Shown here piece after piece: positions 33,680-41,796 of a DNA stretch of 64,000 nt; position 1 is the stretch's first letter; each line of letters begins with the position of its first letter. The stretch spans positions 1-64,000 of the forward strand of contig JBJEOH010000034.1 of assembly GCA_051880615.1 (NCBI GenBank), written 5' to 3'. A model generated the notes under the pieces. The model was not told the DNA's origin, did no database searches, and was given only the letters and a program-made list of their open reading frames with translations. The position numbers and the translations under genes are program-made. This DNA is from UBA7067 sp051880615 (GTDB lineage: Bacteria; Bacillota; Clostridia; Oscillospirales; Acutalibacteraceae).

Positions 33680-34600
33680 TTGTCCCAATATATTCATTTT
33701 ACCGACGCGCAGAAAGAGCAGGCACGGCAGACAGACCTCGTCTCTCTGCTGCGCAGTCAGGGCGAAACGCTCAAGCGCTCCGGCAAGGAGTACGAATGGC
33801 GTGACGGATCACAGAAGGTCACCGTGCGCGGAAATCTGTGGTATCACCAATACGAACAAGTCGGCGGTGACGCCATCGACTTTGTCCGAAGGTATTATAA
33901 CAAGTCCTATGCGGAGGCAATGGAATATCTGCTCGGCGGATGCGGCGGAACGCTTACGGTATCGCCGCCCATTGTGAAAGAAACAAAGCCCTTTGAGCTG
34001 CCGCCGAAAAACGATAATATGCGGCGTGTATATGCCTATCTTTTAACCCGCCGCGGAATCGACCGAGATGTGCTGAATACCTTTGTGCATCAGAAGATGA
34101 TCTATGAATCGGCTGATTATCACAACGCTGTGTTCGTGGGTTACGATATGGACGGCATACCTCGCCATGTGCATAAACGAGGTACCGGCAGTGAAAGCAC
34201 CTACAAAGGCAATGCCGACAGCAGTATGCCGGAGTACAGCTTTCACTGGCATGGGCAGAGCAAATGTCTATGCTTATTTGAAGCACCAATCGATATGCTC
34301 TCCTTCATATCCATGAATAAAGATTGCTGGCGTATTCACAGCTATGCGGCATCCTGTTCCGTTTCGGACAGGGTGCTTTTTCAAATGCTGAAAGACAATC
34401 CGAATATTCAAAAGGTGTATCTTTGCATGGATAACGATGAAGCCGGTCAGAAAGCAAACAAACGAATATCCGATAAGCTGTTTACACAAGGTATTCAGCA
34501 CGAAATCCTCGTTCCGAACCATAAGGATTGGAACGAGGATTTAACTTTACCAATGGAAGAAAGCGAGGATGAAGAAATGTGTCAGGCGTTACAACTCTGA
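33680..34600 (+). CDS. DUF3991/Toprim primase-like protein
   Basis: 306 residues from TTG 33680, seven bases after AGGAGGT. The N-terminal region has the zinc-finger-less DnaG-like/DUF3991 pattern (LWYHQYEQVGGDAIDFVRRY) and the C-terminal part a Toprim domain (CLFEAPIDMLS, VYLCMDNDEAGQKA). Such proteins probably prime the incoming strand. Ends EDEEMCQALQL, a shared-tail variant. The end overlaps the coupling-protein gene, linking it to DNA transfer. Confidence 0.8.
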   Translation: MSQYIHFTDAQKEQARQTDLVSLLRSQGETLKRSGKEYEWRDGSQKVTVRGNLWYHQYEQVGGDAIDFVRRYYNKSYAEAMEYLLGGCGGTLTVSPPIVKETKPFELPPKNDNMRRVYAYLLTRRGIDRDVLNTFVHQKMIYESADYHNAVFVGYDMDGIPRHVHKRGTGSESTYKGNADSSMPEYSFHWHGQSKCLCLFEAPIDMLSFISMNKDCWRIHSYAASCSVSDRVLFQMLKDNPNIQKVYLCMDNDEAGQKANKRISDKLFTQGIQHEILVPNHKDWNEDLTLPMEESEDEEMCQALQL

Positions 34601-36537
34601 TTTTCGTTGCCGTAGTGATGTTCTGCATCCTCGGCGGCGTTACCTTACTTGCCCACATCTATAACCTCAACAACATTAAATCCAAGACGGTCGGCGACGG
34701 TCAGCACGGAACGGCGCGGTGGGCGACCAAATCGGAAATACAAAAAATCTATAATCACATTCCGTTTACGCCGGAGAAATGGCGTAAACAAGCGGCAAAG
34801 GGCGAAACGCCGACTGTATCCCGAATTATAAAGTGCCGCTTTTTCAAAAAGAAGAAAGAACAATCGGAAGAAGCTCTGCCGCAGGGAATCGTGGTAGGCT
34901 GTACAGGCGGCAAGCATCATACCACCGCTATGGTGGATACAGGAGATGTCCACGCGCTGATGATCGGTGCGGCGGGTGTCGGCAAGACCGCCTTCTGGCT
35001 GTATCCCTGTATCGAATACGCCTGCGCCAGCGGAATGTCGTTCCTATCAACCGACACCAAAGGCGATGTTATGCGTAACTACGGCAACATCGCCAAAGGC
35101 TACGGCTACAATGTTTCGGTCATTGATCTGCGCAATCCCACCCGCTCCAACGGCAACAATCTCCTGCACCTCGTCAACAAGTATATGGATTTGTATCAGC
35201 AAGAAAACAAGCTCATATACAAAGCCAAAGCCGAGAAATACGCCAAGATTATCTCCAAGACCATTATCCTATCAGGTATGGACGCGGCGAGCTTCGGTCA
35301 AAATGCGTACTTCTATGACGCCGCCGAGGGCTTATTGACAGCAACGATACTCCTTGTGGCAGAGTTCTGTGAGCCGCAGAAACGGCACATCGTGTCGGTA
35401 TTCAAAATCATACAAGAGTTACTCGCCCCTTCAAGCAGAAAAGGAAAGAATCAGTTTCAGCAGCTTATGGAGCTTTTACCAAACGACCATAAAGCTAAGT
35501 GGTTTGCGGGAGCCGCGCTGAATACAGCCGAACAGTCAATGGCTTCGGTCATGTCAACGGCGCTGTCCCGACTGAACTCTTTCCTCGATTCAGAGCTGGA
35601 ACAGCTTCTCTGCTTTGATACCGAAATTGACGCGGAGAAGTTCTGCAATGAGAAGTCCGCTATATTCGTAATCATGCCGGAGGAAAATCCCAACACCTTC
35701 TTTATGATCTCTCTGATCATTCAACAGCTATACAGAGAAATCCTTGCCGTGGCTGATGAAAACGGCGGCAAGCTCCAAAACCGCTGTGTTTTCTTCTGCG
35801 ATGAGTTCGGAACATTGCCGAAAATAGAGAGCGCCGAGATGATGTTCTCCGCCTCCCGTTCAAGGCGATTGCAGATTGTCCCGATTATCCAGTCCTTCTC
35901 ACAGCTCGACAAGAACTACGGCAAGGAAGGCGCGGAAATCATTGTGGACAATACACAGCTCACAATATTCGGCGGTTTCGCTCCCAACAGCTCCTCGGCA
36001 GAGGTACTCTCCAAAGCCCTGGGCAGCCGAACCGTGATGTCCGGCTCGGTCAGCCGTTCAAAGAATGATCCCTCGCAGTCATTGCAAATGATTGAGCGCC
36101 CGTTGCTCACACCCGACGAATTAAAATCTATGCCAAAAGGTCAGTTTGTTGTGATGAAAACAGGCGTACACCCGATGAGAGTCAGGCTGAAACTGTTCTA
36201 CAAATGGGGCATTCAGTTTGACAAGGATAACCCCTATACCGTAACCGATAACGGAGGCCGTGAGGTGGAATACGCCGAGAAACAGGAAATCATTGAAGGC
36301 ATCATGAAAAAGTATCGGAAAAAGGAGTATGAAGAAATGAAGGAAGCGGAGGCGGCTGCCGCAGCGGGAGGTCAGGATCAGGCAGAGAGCCAAAGCAATG
36401 AGCCTCAGCAGACTCCGCCTAAAAAATCATCTGACAAGAAAAAAGGCGGTAACGAGCTAAAACCCGAACCGCCGGGCCGAAGGCACACCCCGCCAAACAG
36501 AACAAAACAGGAGGTGAAACCAAGTGAGCAGACTTGA
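34579..36537 (+). CDS. VirD4/TraG-type coupling protein
   Basis: 652 residues from GTG 34579. One N-terminal membrane span (~residues 4-27), HGTARWATKSEI, Walker A GAAGVGKTAF (~131) and Walker B FFCDEFGTLP (~407), all TraG/VirD4-like. It carries relaxase-DNA and protein substrates to the channel. The Pro/Lys-rich C-terminal ~60 residues resemble a substrate-recognition extension. If the acidic/Met tails are secretion signals, this is their likely receptor. Confidence 0.9.
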   Translation: MSGVTTLIFVAVVMFCILGGVTLLAHIYNLNNIKSKTVGDGQHGTARWATKSEIQKIYNHIPFTPEKWRKQAAKGETPTVSRIIKCRFFKKKKEQSEEALPQGIVVGCTGGKHHTTAMVDTGDVHALMIGAAGVGKTAFWLYPCIEYACASGMSFLSTDTKGDVMRNYGNIAKGYGYNVSVIDLRNPTRSNGNNLLHLVNKYMDLYQQENKLIYKAKAEKYAKIISKTIILSGMDAASFGQNAYFYDAAEGLLTATILLVAEFCEPQKRHIVSVFKIIQELLAPSSRKGKNQFQQLMELLPNDHKAKWFAGAALNTAEQSMASVMSTALSRLNSFLDSELEQLLCFDTEIDAEKFCNEKSAIFVIMPEENPNTFFMISLIIQQLYREILAVADENGGKLQNRCVFFCDEFGTLPKIESAEMMFSASRSRRLQIVPIIQSFSQLDKNYGKEGAEIIVDNTQLTIFGGFAPNSSSAEVLSKALGSRTVMSGSVSRSKNDPSQSLQMIERPLLTPDELKSMPKGQFVVMKTGVHPMRVRLKLFYKWGIQFDKDNPYTVTDNGGREVEYAEKQEIIEGIMKKYRKKEYEEMKEAEAAAAAGGQDQAESQSNEPQQTPPKKSSDKKKGGNELKPEPPGRRHTPPNRTKQEVKPSEQT

Positions 36538-36784
36538 TTTTTTATACCGCATGGAGCTTCCGCACCGTGCGGTATCTGTCTATATATACCTTGCAGACAG
36601 AGCGAACAAGGACGGTGAATGTTGGCCTGCCATTCCCACCATAGCGGCAGAACTGAAGCTGTCCCAATCCACTGTCCGCAGAGCATTACGGGATTTGCGG
36701 AAAGCAGGACTGCTTGAAACTGAGCAACGATACCGCACCAAAGGCGGAAAGAGCAGTTTGCTTTACAAAATCCGAGGCAGATAA
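36524..36784 (+). CDS. winged-helix DNA-binding protein
   Basis: 86 residues from GTG 36524 (AGGAGGTGAAACCAA). Helix-turn-helix segments PTIAAELKLSQSTVRRALRD and LRKAGLLETEQRYR make a compact wHTH of the kind found in ICE replication or regulatory proteins. Overlaps the coupling-protein end, so part of the same operon. Confidence 0.75.
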   Translation: MSRLDFLYRMELPHRAVSVYIYLADRANKDGECWPAIPTIAAELKLSQSTVRRALRDLRKAGLLETEQRYRTKGGKSSLLYKIRGR

Positions 36785-36806
36785 GGCGGTAAAAAAACAA
36801 ACACTT

Positions 36807-36838
36807 TCCACCGAGGGGGAACTATGCCTTCTCGGTGG
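36807..36838 (+). terminator. hairpin closing mobilisation operon
   Basis: CCACCGAG / CTCGGTGG perfect eight-bp stem; a second perfect hairpin CTGTCAT-CATGACAG follows at 36849. No proper T tract, so termination is uncertain. Confidence 0.4.
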
Positions 36839-36953
36839 CAGGTACCACCTGTCATCATGACAGGAGAAATCGAACTACCCAACTGAAAAGATATTACAGC
36901 AGAAAGAAAAAACACTCATGAACAAAAAAATAAATCGTTCGCTTTATTTGTCG

Positions 36954-36982
36954 TTGCTTTTTTCGAGAAAACATGTTATGAT
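36954..36982 (+). promoter_or_regulatory. promoter of XRE/LuxR genes
   Basis: TTGCTT (36954-36959), 17 bp, TATGAT (36977-36982). Confidence 0.7.
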
Positions 36983-37083
36983 ACTACTGAAATGTTGAAA
37001 GCGTTGTTGAACGATGAAGCCTTGAGGCGTCGGTCTTTTCCTTTCTGCCGATGATGAAGAATATAAAAAACGAGGAAACGGAT

Positions 37084-37293
37084 ATGACAGTAAGCTATAA
37101 AAAACTTTGGAAGCTGCTCATTGACAAGGATATGAAAAAGAAAGACCTTGAAAAAGCAGCGGGGATCAGCAACTATGTCATTTCAAAGATGAACAAGGGT
37201 GAAAACATCACTGTGGATATCGTAGGCAAAATTTGCAATGCATTAAACTGTACTCCCAATGACATTATGGAGTTCAGTGATGACAGCATATGA
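37084..37293 (+). CDS. small Cro/C1-type HTH regulator
   Basis: 69 residues from ATG 37084 (CGAGGAAACGGAT upstream), the usual size of this family; an upstream ATG at 37051 would only add a non-conserved extension. YKKLWKLLIDKDMKKKDLEKA, then AGISNYVISKMNKGENIT, is a one-domain Cro-like HTH. It is followed immediately by the membrane LuxR gene and probably controls it. Confidence 0.8.
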   Translation: MTVSYKKLWKLLIDKDMKKKDLEKAAGISNYVISKMNKGENITVDIVGKICNALNCTPNDIMEFSDDSI

Positions 37294-37307
37294 AGGGGAT
37301 TTTTTCA

Positions 37308-38762
37308 ATGAGCAATGTTTTAATAAAAATCACGCAAAGCGCCTGTTTCAAAAAGAAGGATAGAATTCCTTACATAAATGCTGTTGTTCTGATGGGGCTG
37401 TTCACATTTCTGTTTTTAGGTGCGGAATATCTATTTGTAGATGTGCTTTCCCGCATGGTATCAGAGGATAAAACCGTATTGGCACAGAATTATGCACTCG
37501 GAGTAAGTGCGGCAGGCTTTTTGCTGTATCCGTTATTGAACCGATTTTGTAAAAACCGTATCAAAACTGTATGCTTTGCTGTTTTCAGCCTTGCATCCGT
37601 TTTGTGCATAGCCTTTATCTGTATGGGCACTGCTTATTCAGCGACATTTACAGCGGGGCTTGTTTTGTTTCTTCTTCTTGGCTTGTTCGGCAGTGCGGTT
37701 TTTTATCTTTCCATGCGCATGATGAAAACGGACAGGTATTTGGCGAGGGCTGTGGGTATTTCCTATGCGTTGGGTATCCTGCTCCAGTTTGCAAACAACA
37801 ATCTTGTCCGTTCGGAGATTGCGGGAGCAATAATTTTATCCGCATTTTTACTGCTGCTTGTTTGTATGCTGATAAAGAACGACCGCGTTTATTGTGAAAA
37901 TGGCGGTCAGAAGGTTGAAGCTTCGCCGGATAAAGAAAAGAACGAAGGCAATACCGGAGGAACCGCAAAAGGAGCAATAGTCGGCATTCTTATGATTCTG
38001 CTTGTCGTACTGATGACCTGTATTTTCAGCACACTTGACAATGCAGTGACTCTTGTCCACGCAAGCGGAACAGTGGACATAGGCCAGTGGCCGAGAATCC
38101 TACTTGCTTTAAGCGGCTTGGCGGCGGGTTTTGTATTTGACATAAAGAACCGAAAATATATGGGACTTGTCATGTACTGCGTGATGGTGCTGTCCACGAT
38201 ATGTATTGTCGTGCTGAAATTTGACGGCTCATTTTTGGTGGGCTTGATTGTTTTCTATCTGTCAGCGGGCTTTTTTGCCGTGTTCTTCACCTCCGGCTTT
38301 ATGGAGCTTTCCCGCCATATGAAAATACCTGAGCTGTGGGCGGGCATGGGACGTGCGGTGAATAATATTACAGCCGCTCTCATTGCCAACCCTGTTTTAG
38401 CCCTGCTGTCCCATGATAGCAGTATTGCCGTCATTGTTCTTGTGCTGTTCTTATTTGTGACTGTCAGCACTGTGGCAGTTGCCTATACCTTTCAAAAGAA
38501 AGCATTTGCGGAACAGCTCATTACAGATGCAACCGGCACCGTCAGCGAGAAAGAAAAGCTGCAAAAATTCACGGAATTGTTTGCTTTTACGGAAAGAGAA
38601 GCCGAGGTGTTCGGCTGTCTTGTCAATACGGAGGACAGTGTTCAGGCGATTGCCGAAAATCTGTATGTTTCCAGACGGACTTTGGAACGGTATATTTCCG
38701 CTATCTATGAAAAAACCGGTGTGAAATCCCGTGTCGGGTTGCTCAATCTTTACAACAAATAA
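37308..38762 (+). CDS. 12-span membrane protein fused to LuxR-type HTH
   Basis: 484 residues from ATG 37308 (AAGGGG nine bases before; ATG 37290 is an alternative). About 12 hydrophobic segments resembling an MFS transporter fold, then a cytosolic C-terminal LuxR HTH (FAFTEREAEVFGCLVNTEDS, AENLYVSRRTLERYISAIYEKTG). Such membrane-tethered LuxR regulators occur in gut Actinobacteria and Clostridia and are thought to sense a small molecule. It would regulate the downstream lipoprotein/TPR cluster. No linker protease site is visible. Confidence 0.8.
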   Translation: MSNVLIKITQSACFKKKDRIPYINAVVLMGLFTFLFLGAEYLFVDVLSRMVSEDKTVLAQNYALGVSAAGFLLYPLLNRFCKNRIKTVCFAVFSLASVLCIAFICMGTAYSATFTAGLVLFLLLGLFGSAVFYLSMRMMKTDRYLARAVGISYALGILLQFANNNLVRSEIAGAIILSAFLLLLVCMLIKNDRVYCENGGQKVEASPDKEKNEGNTGGTAKGAIVGILMILLVVLMTCIFSTLDNAVTLVHASGTVDIGQWPRILLALSGLAAGFVFDIKNRKYMGLVMYCVMVLSTICIVVLKFDGSFLVGLIVFYLSAGFFAVFFTSGFMELSRHMKIPELWAGMGRAVNNITAALIANPVLALLSHDSSIAVIVLVLFLFVTVSTVAVAYTFQKKAFAEQLITDATGTVSEKEKLQKFTELFAFTEREAEVFGCLVNTEDSVQAIAENLYVSRRTLERYISAIYEKTGVKSRVGLLNLYNK

Positions 38763-38785
38763 TTTTTGTTTTGGTATTTGCTCTG

Positions 38786-38817
38786 CCGCCTTCCCTAAAA
38801 CGGAAGGCGGATTTTTT
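38786..38817 (+). terminator. Rho-independent terminator
   Basis: Nine-bp stem CCGCCTTCC / GGAAGGCGG with a 7-nt loop, then ATTTTTT. Confidence 0.85.
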
Positions 38818-38972
38818 ATACCATTTTCAGAGTAAAAATCAGCTTTTTGCCCCGAATATTAAGAATGGCGGACTTCCGCCACCCCGTTTTCTCAAATTGG
38901 CGGAGTTCCCTTATATACAAAACAACTCTGTAATGTATATAATGATGGCAGAAAATACGGGAGGGAAAGAAA

Positions 38973-40151
38973 ATGCGACAGAATAAAGATATAAAGATAC
39001 ATTCCGCCGGAAAAATCAAAATCCGGTTAAGCGGAAATCTGCCTATTAAAATTCTGGCACTGCTCCTGTTTGTGATTTTACTGCTGTGCGGCTGCTCAAA
39101 GAATAAAAGCTCTCAGCCGGCAGGAACCGAGAAGCCCACCCAAACCGATTCGCAGAATTCTCAAACAGACACAGAACCGGTGACGCTGGAGCAGGAGCTG
39201 CTGAAGCGGCGCGGCAAACCGTTTGACCAGTCCGATTATAAAAAACTTACCGGCGGCGAAAACATCATTGATGTTAACAGCGAATTTGACTGTGAACTTG
39301 ATCACGGATACAGTAAAACGATTGACAGTATTGTTGTTTCAAACGGCAAAATTTACCGCGCAAACTTTAATTCGCTGCTGACGAACGGCAAAAATATTCA
39401 GGAAGTAGGTGCTCTGCCAAAAAGCAACGAAGTAATGTATTGGAGAATTACCTACGACGGTGAAATGGGCAAAGTATATTATCGGGATGGCACGGGCTAT
39501 GACATTGGCTGTGCACCGTACTCTACAAATCCTATTGATACGGCAAAGTATCCGCTTTTCAAAAAGGTGTATCGCTATTCTTCTGATGGAAAAACCTTGG
39601 AGGATCACACGGCGGAATATCTAAATGCCGACAAGATTTATGATAACCGTATACCGATGATCGCCTTTACGGGAGATAAAGTCAGCCTTATTTTTTCGGG
39701 AAAGTATCTTGATAAAGGCATAACCGGTTGGAACTTTTATCGTGATATGGGTTGGAGAGAATATATTGCCTTTGACCTTGACTTGTCTGTCATCGGAAAT
39801 GAAACACCTATCAGATTATTTAACAGCAATATCCTTATGACAAACTGTGCGTTTTACGAGATTGTGTATACTTCAGAACCGCTGGATGACAACGATGAAA
39901 AGGCGCAGCTTGCACCCGACGGCTCGGCTTCACCCTACTATCCGGCGTATAACCACCTGAACTGCAATCTGGGGCTCAGAAAGCTGGAACTGCTCAGCAC
40001 CTATTACAGCGATGTACGCAATATATGCACAAGTCATGTGATAACCGATGACTATACATTGCTGCCTATATCGGAAGTAATAACCGACGGGTATCGTGAG
40101 TATTCCAAATACAATTGCACCGGCTTTTATCGAGATTACAGCACACAGTAA
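38973..40151 (+). CDS. lipoprotein of unknown function
   Basis: 392 residues. A ~26-residue charged leader precedes a hydrophobic stretch and the lipobox LLCGC (Cys ~47); then a Thr/Gln linker and a beta-rich C-terminal domain. ATG follows GGGAGGG. A TATAAT at 38938-38943 could be the promoter -10, though no good -35 is visible. First gene of an exported-protein cluster. Confidence 0.65.
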   Translation: MRQNKDIKIHSAGKIKIRLSGNLPIKILALLLFVILLLCGCSKNKSSQPAGTEKPTQTDSQNSQTDTEPVTLEQELLKRRGKPFDQSDYKKLTGGENIIDVNSEFDCELDHGYSKTIDSIVVSNGKIYRANFNSLLTNGKNIQEVGALPKSNEVMYWRITYDGEMGKVYYRDGTGYDIGCAPYSTNPIDTAKYPLFKKVYRYSSDGKTLEDHTAEYLNADKIYDNRIPMIAFTGDKVSLIFSGKYLDKGITGWNFYRDMGWREYIAFDLDLSVIGNETPIRLFNSNILMTNCAFYEIVYTSEPLDDNDEKAQLAPDGSASPYYPAYNHLNCNLGLRKLELLSTYYSDVRNICTSHVITDDYTLLPISEVITDGYREYSKYNCTGFYRDYSTQ

Positions 40152-40181
40152 ACCATTTTGAATATAAAGGAGAGGATCAAT

Positions 40182-41312
40182 ATGATCTTGAAGAAAGCAA
40201 AATTCTTATCTATGATTATCGCCGCAGTTTTGGCACTGTCACTCACGGCCTGCGGCAATAAAACCACCGTCAACAGCGACGGCACCAAAACGGTACAAAC
40301 AGAAAAAGGCGTAAAAATAACCGAGACGGCCGCTAAAGCGGCGCAGACCGAGCTTTACGAATGTGCTGATTTCAGTATAACAATACCGAAGGGCTGGAAA
40401 GTCACTGCCGGCGGCGTCAATATCTATCACAGCATCCGTGTGTATGATCCGAATGAGCCTGTAAATCAGATGTTTATACAACTGAAAGCAGAACCGCTTC
40501 TGCACTGCGAAGAGGGCAAAGCCGGATGGCAGTACAATTGTTATACCATGGGAAATGCAATGTGTGCAGTTTTGGCGGACGCTCCAGTGATGAAAAATCC
40601 GTCTACCGAAGGGTTTTATCAAATTCAGCCTCAGTGTATCGACAATATATCAAGGGATTCGAGCTATGCAGGATATACCTTCCCCCGCTTTGAGAACTTC
40701 ACCGTGACCGAACGTTTTGCATCTACGAGCGGTATGAAAGCCTACGCTATCGGCGATGAGTTGTTGCGGGCTACTTTCACAGATAACGGCAAAGAGGGTG
40801 AGGGACTGTTCTCTGCCTCGGTAGTGGATTTCGGAGTAACTCCGGTTGGTACCGGACGAATGAACGGTTATTTATTGGAAACGGTAGACGGCGGCTATTA
40901 TATGGTGTACAACATCATGGCGATTACCGCTGTCAAGGATACCTTTATCGAATGGGAAAGCCTGCTTACCAAGTGTATGCAAACAATAAAATACTCCGAC
41001 AGCTTTGTGAGCGCAACCATTCAGGCAGGCAACGAAAAGGTGGCACAGGCTATGGAGTTCAGCAAAAATGCCAATCAGGTATTGGACGGCATGATGGACT
41101 CCTGGGAAAAGCGGAATACCAGTCAGGACATTATCAGCCAAAAGCAAAGCGACGCAACGCTCGGTTATGAGCGCGTTTATGATACCGAAACAAACGAAGT
41201 TTACCGTGCAACCAACGGTTTTACCGATGTTTATGACGGAAAGCGCTATCAGCCCGTAACGGACGATAGTATGTACACACAGCCTATCAGCGGATATATT
41301 GAAAAACAATAA
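40182..41312 (+). CDS. lipoprotein of unknown function
   Basis: 376 residues from ATG 40182 (AAAGGAGAGGATCAAT). Lipobox LTACG with Cys at ~23; a region with a beta structure (FSITIPKGWKVTAGG) like small surface-binding domains; a helical C-terminal part. Function unknown. Confidence 0.65.
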   Translation: MILKKAKFLSMIIAAVLALSLTACGNKTTVNSDGTKTVQTEKGVKITETAAKAAQTELYECADFSITIPKGWKVTAGGVNIYHSIRVYDPNEPVNQMFIQLKAEPLLHCEEGKAGWQYNCYTMGNAMCAVLADAPVMKNPSTEGFYQIQPQCIDNISRDSSYAGYTFPRFENFTVTERFASTSGMKAYAIGDELLRATFTDNGKEGEGLFSASVVDFGVTPVGTGRMNGYLLETVDGGYYMVYNIMAITAVKDTFIEWESLLTKCMQTIKYSDSFVSATIQAGNEKVAQAMEFSKNANQVLDGMMDSWEKRNTSQDIISQKQSDATLGYERVYDTETNEVYRATNGFTDVYDGKRYQPVTDDSMYTQPISGYIEKQ

Positions 41313-41366
41313 AAATTTTCAGGAGGATTGCTGTTAAATTTTAATGAAACGGGAGGTAATAACAGT

Positions 41367-41726
41367 ATGGAAGATATGCGCAAGTCCATCCCGCAGGAAA
41401 GAATATTAAGTTCTGCTAAACGAATGCTGCCGTATGTTCGGCAATATGTTGTCATCGCCATATACGAGGTTTTGGATAAGTACGGTGCTGAATACGAAAA
41501 AACAGATGACTCTACGATTGTCTCGGATATATCGGTTTACGGAAACAAAAGTCGTTTTGCAATTTTTGTAAAAGAGGACGAAACAGGAACAGTATTAACG
41601 GTGTCAATAGTACAGCCCTACGAAGGATTATCAGACAACGGCATACAGCGTGCCATAAACGCCGTGGCTGATAATATATCTCAATACCTGGAAAATGAGA
41701 TTATAATGAACAGCTTAAAATCTTGA
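41367..41726 (+). CDS. small cytosolic protein of unknown function
   Basis: 119 residues from ATG 41367 (GGGAGGT). No signal peptide; alternating beta and helix (RFAIFVKEDETGTVLTVSIV, GIQRAINAVADNISQYL). Encoded between exported proteins, perhaps a regulator or chaperone; unknown. Confidence 0.5.
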   Translation: MEDMRKSIPQERILSSAKRMLPYVRQYVVIAIYEVLDKYGAEYEKTDDSTIVSDISVYGNKSRFAIFVKEDETGTVLTVSIVQPYEGLSDNGIQRAINAVADNISQYLENEIIMNSLKS

Positions 41727-41796
41727 TTTCTAATACCGAAACATTTGAAAACCAAAATTATAAAATAAACAAAACACAGAATCGGAGGAAGCGCTT

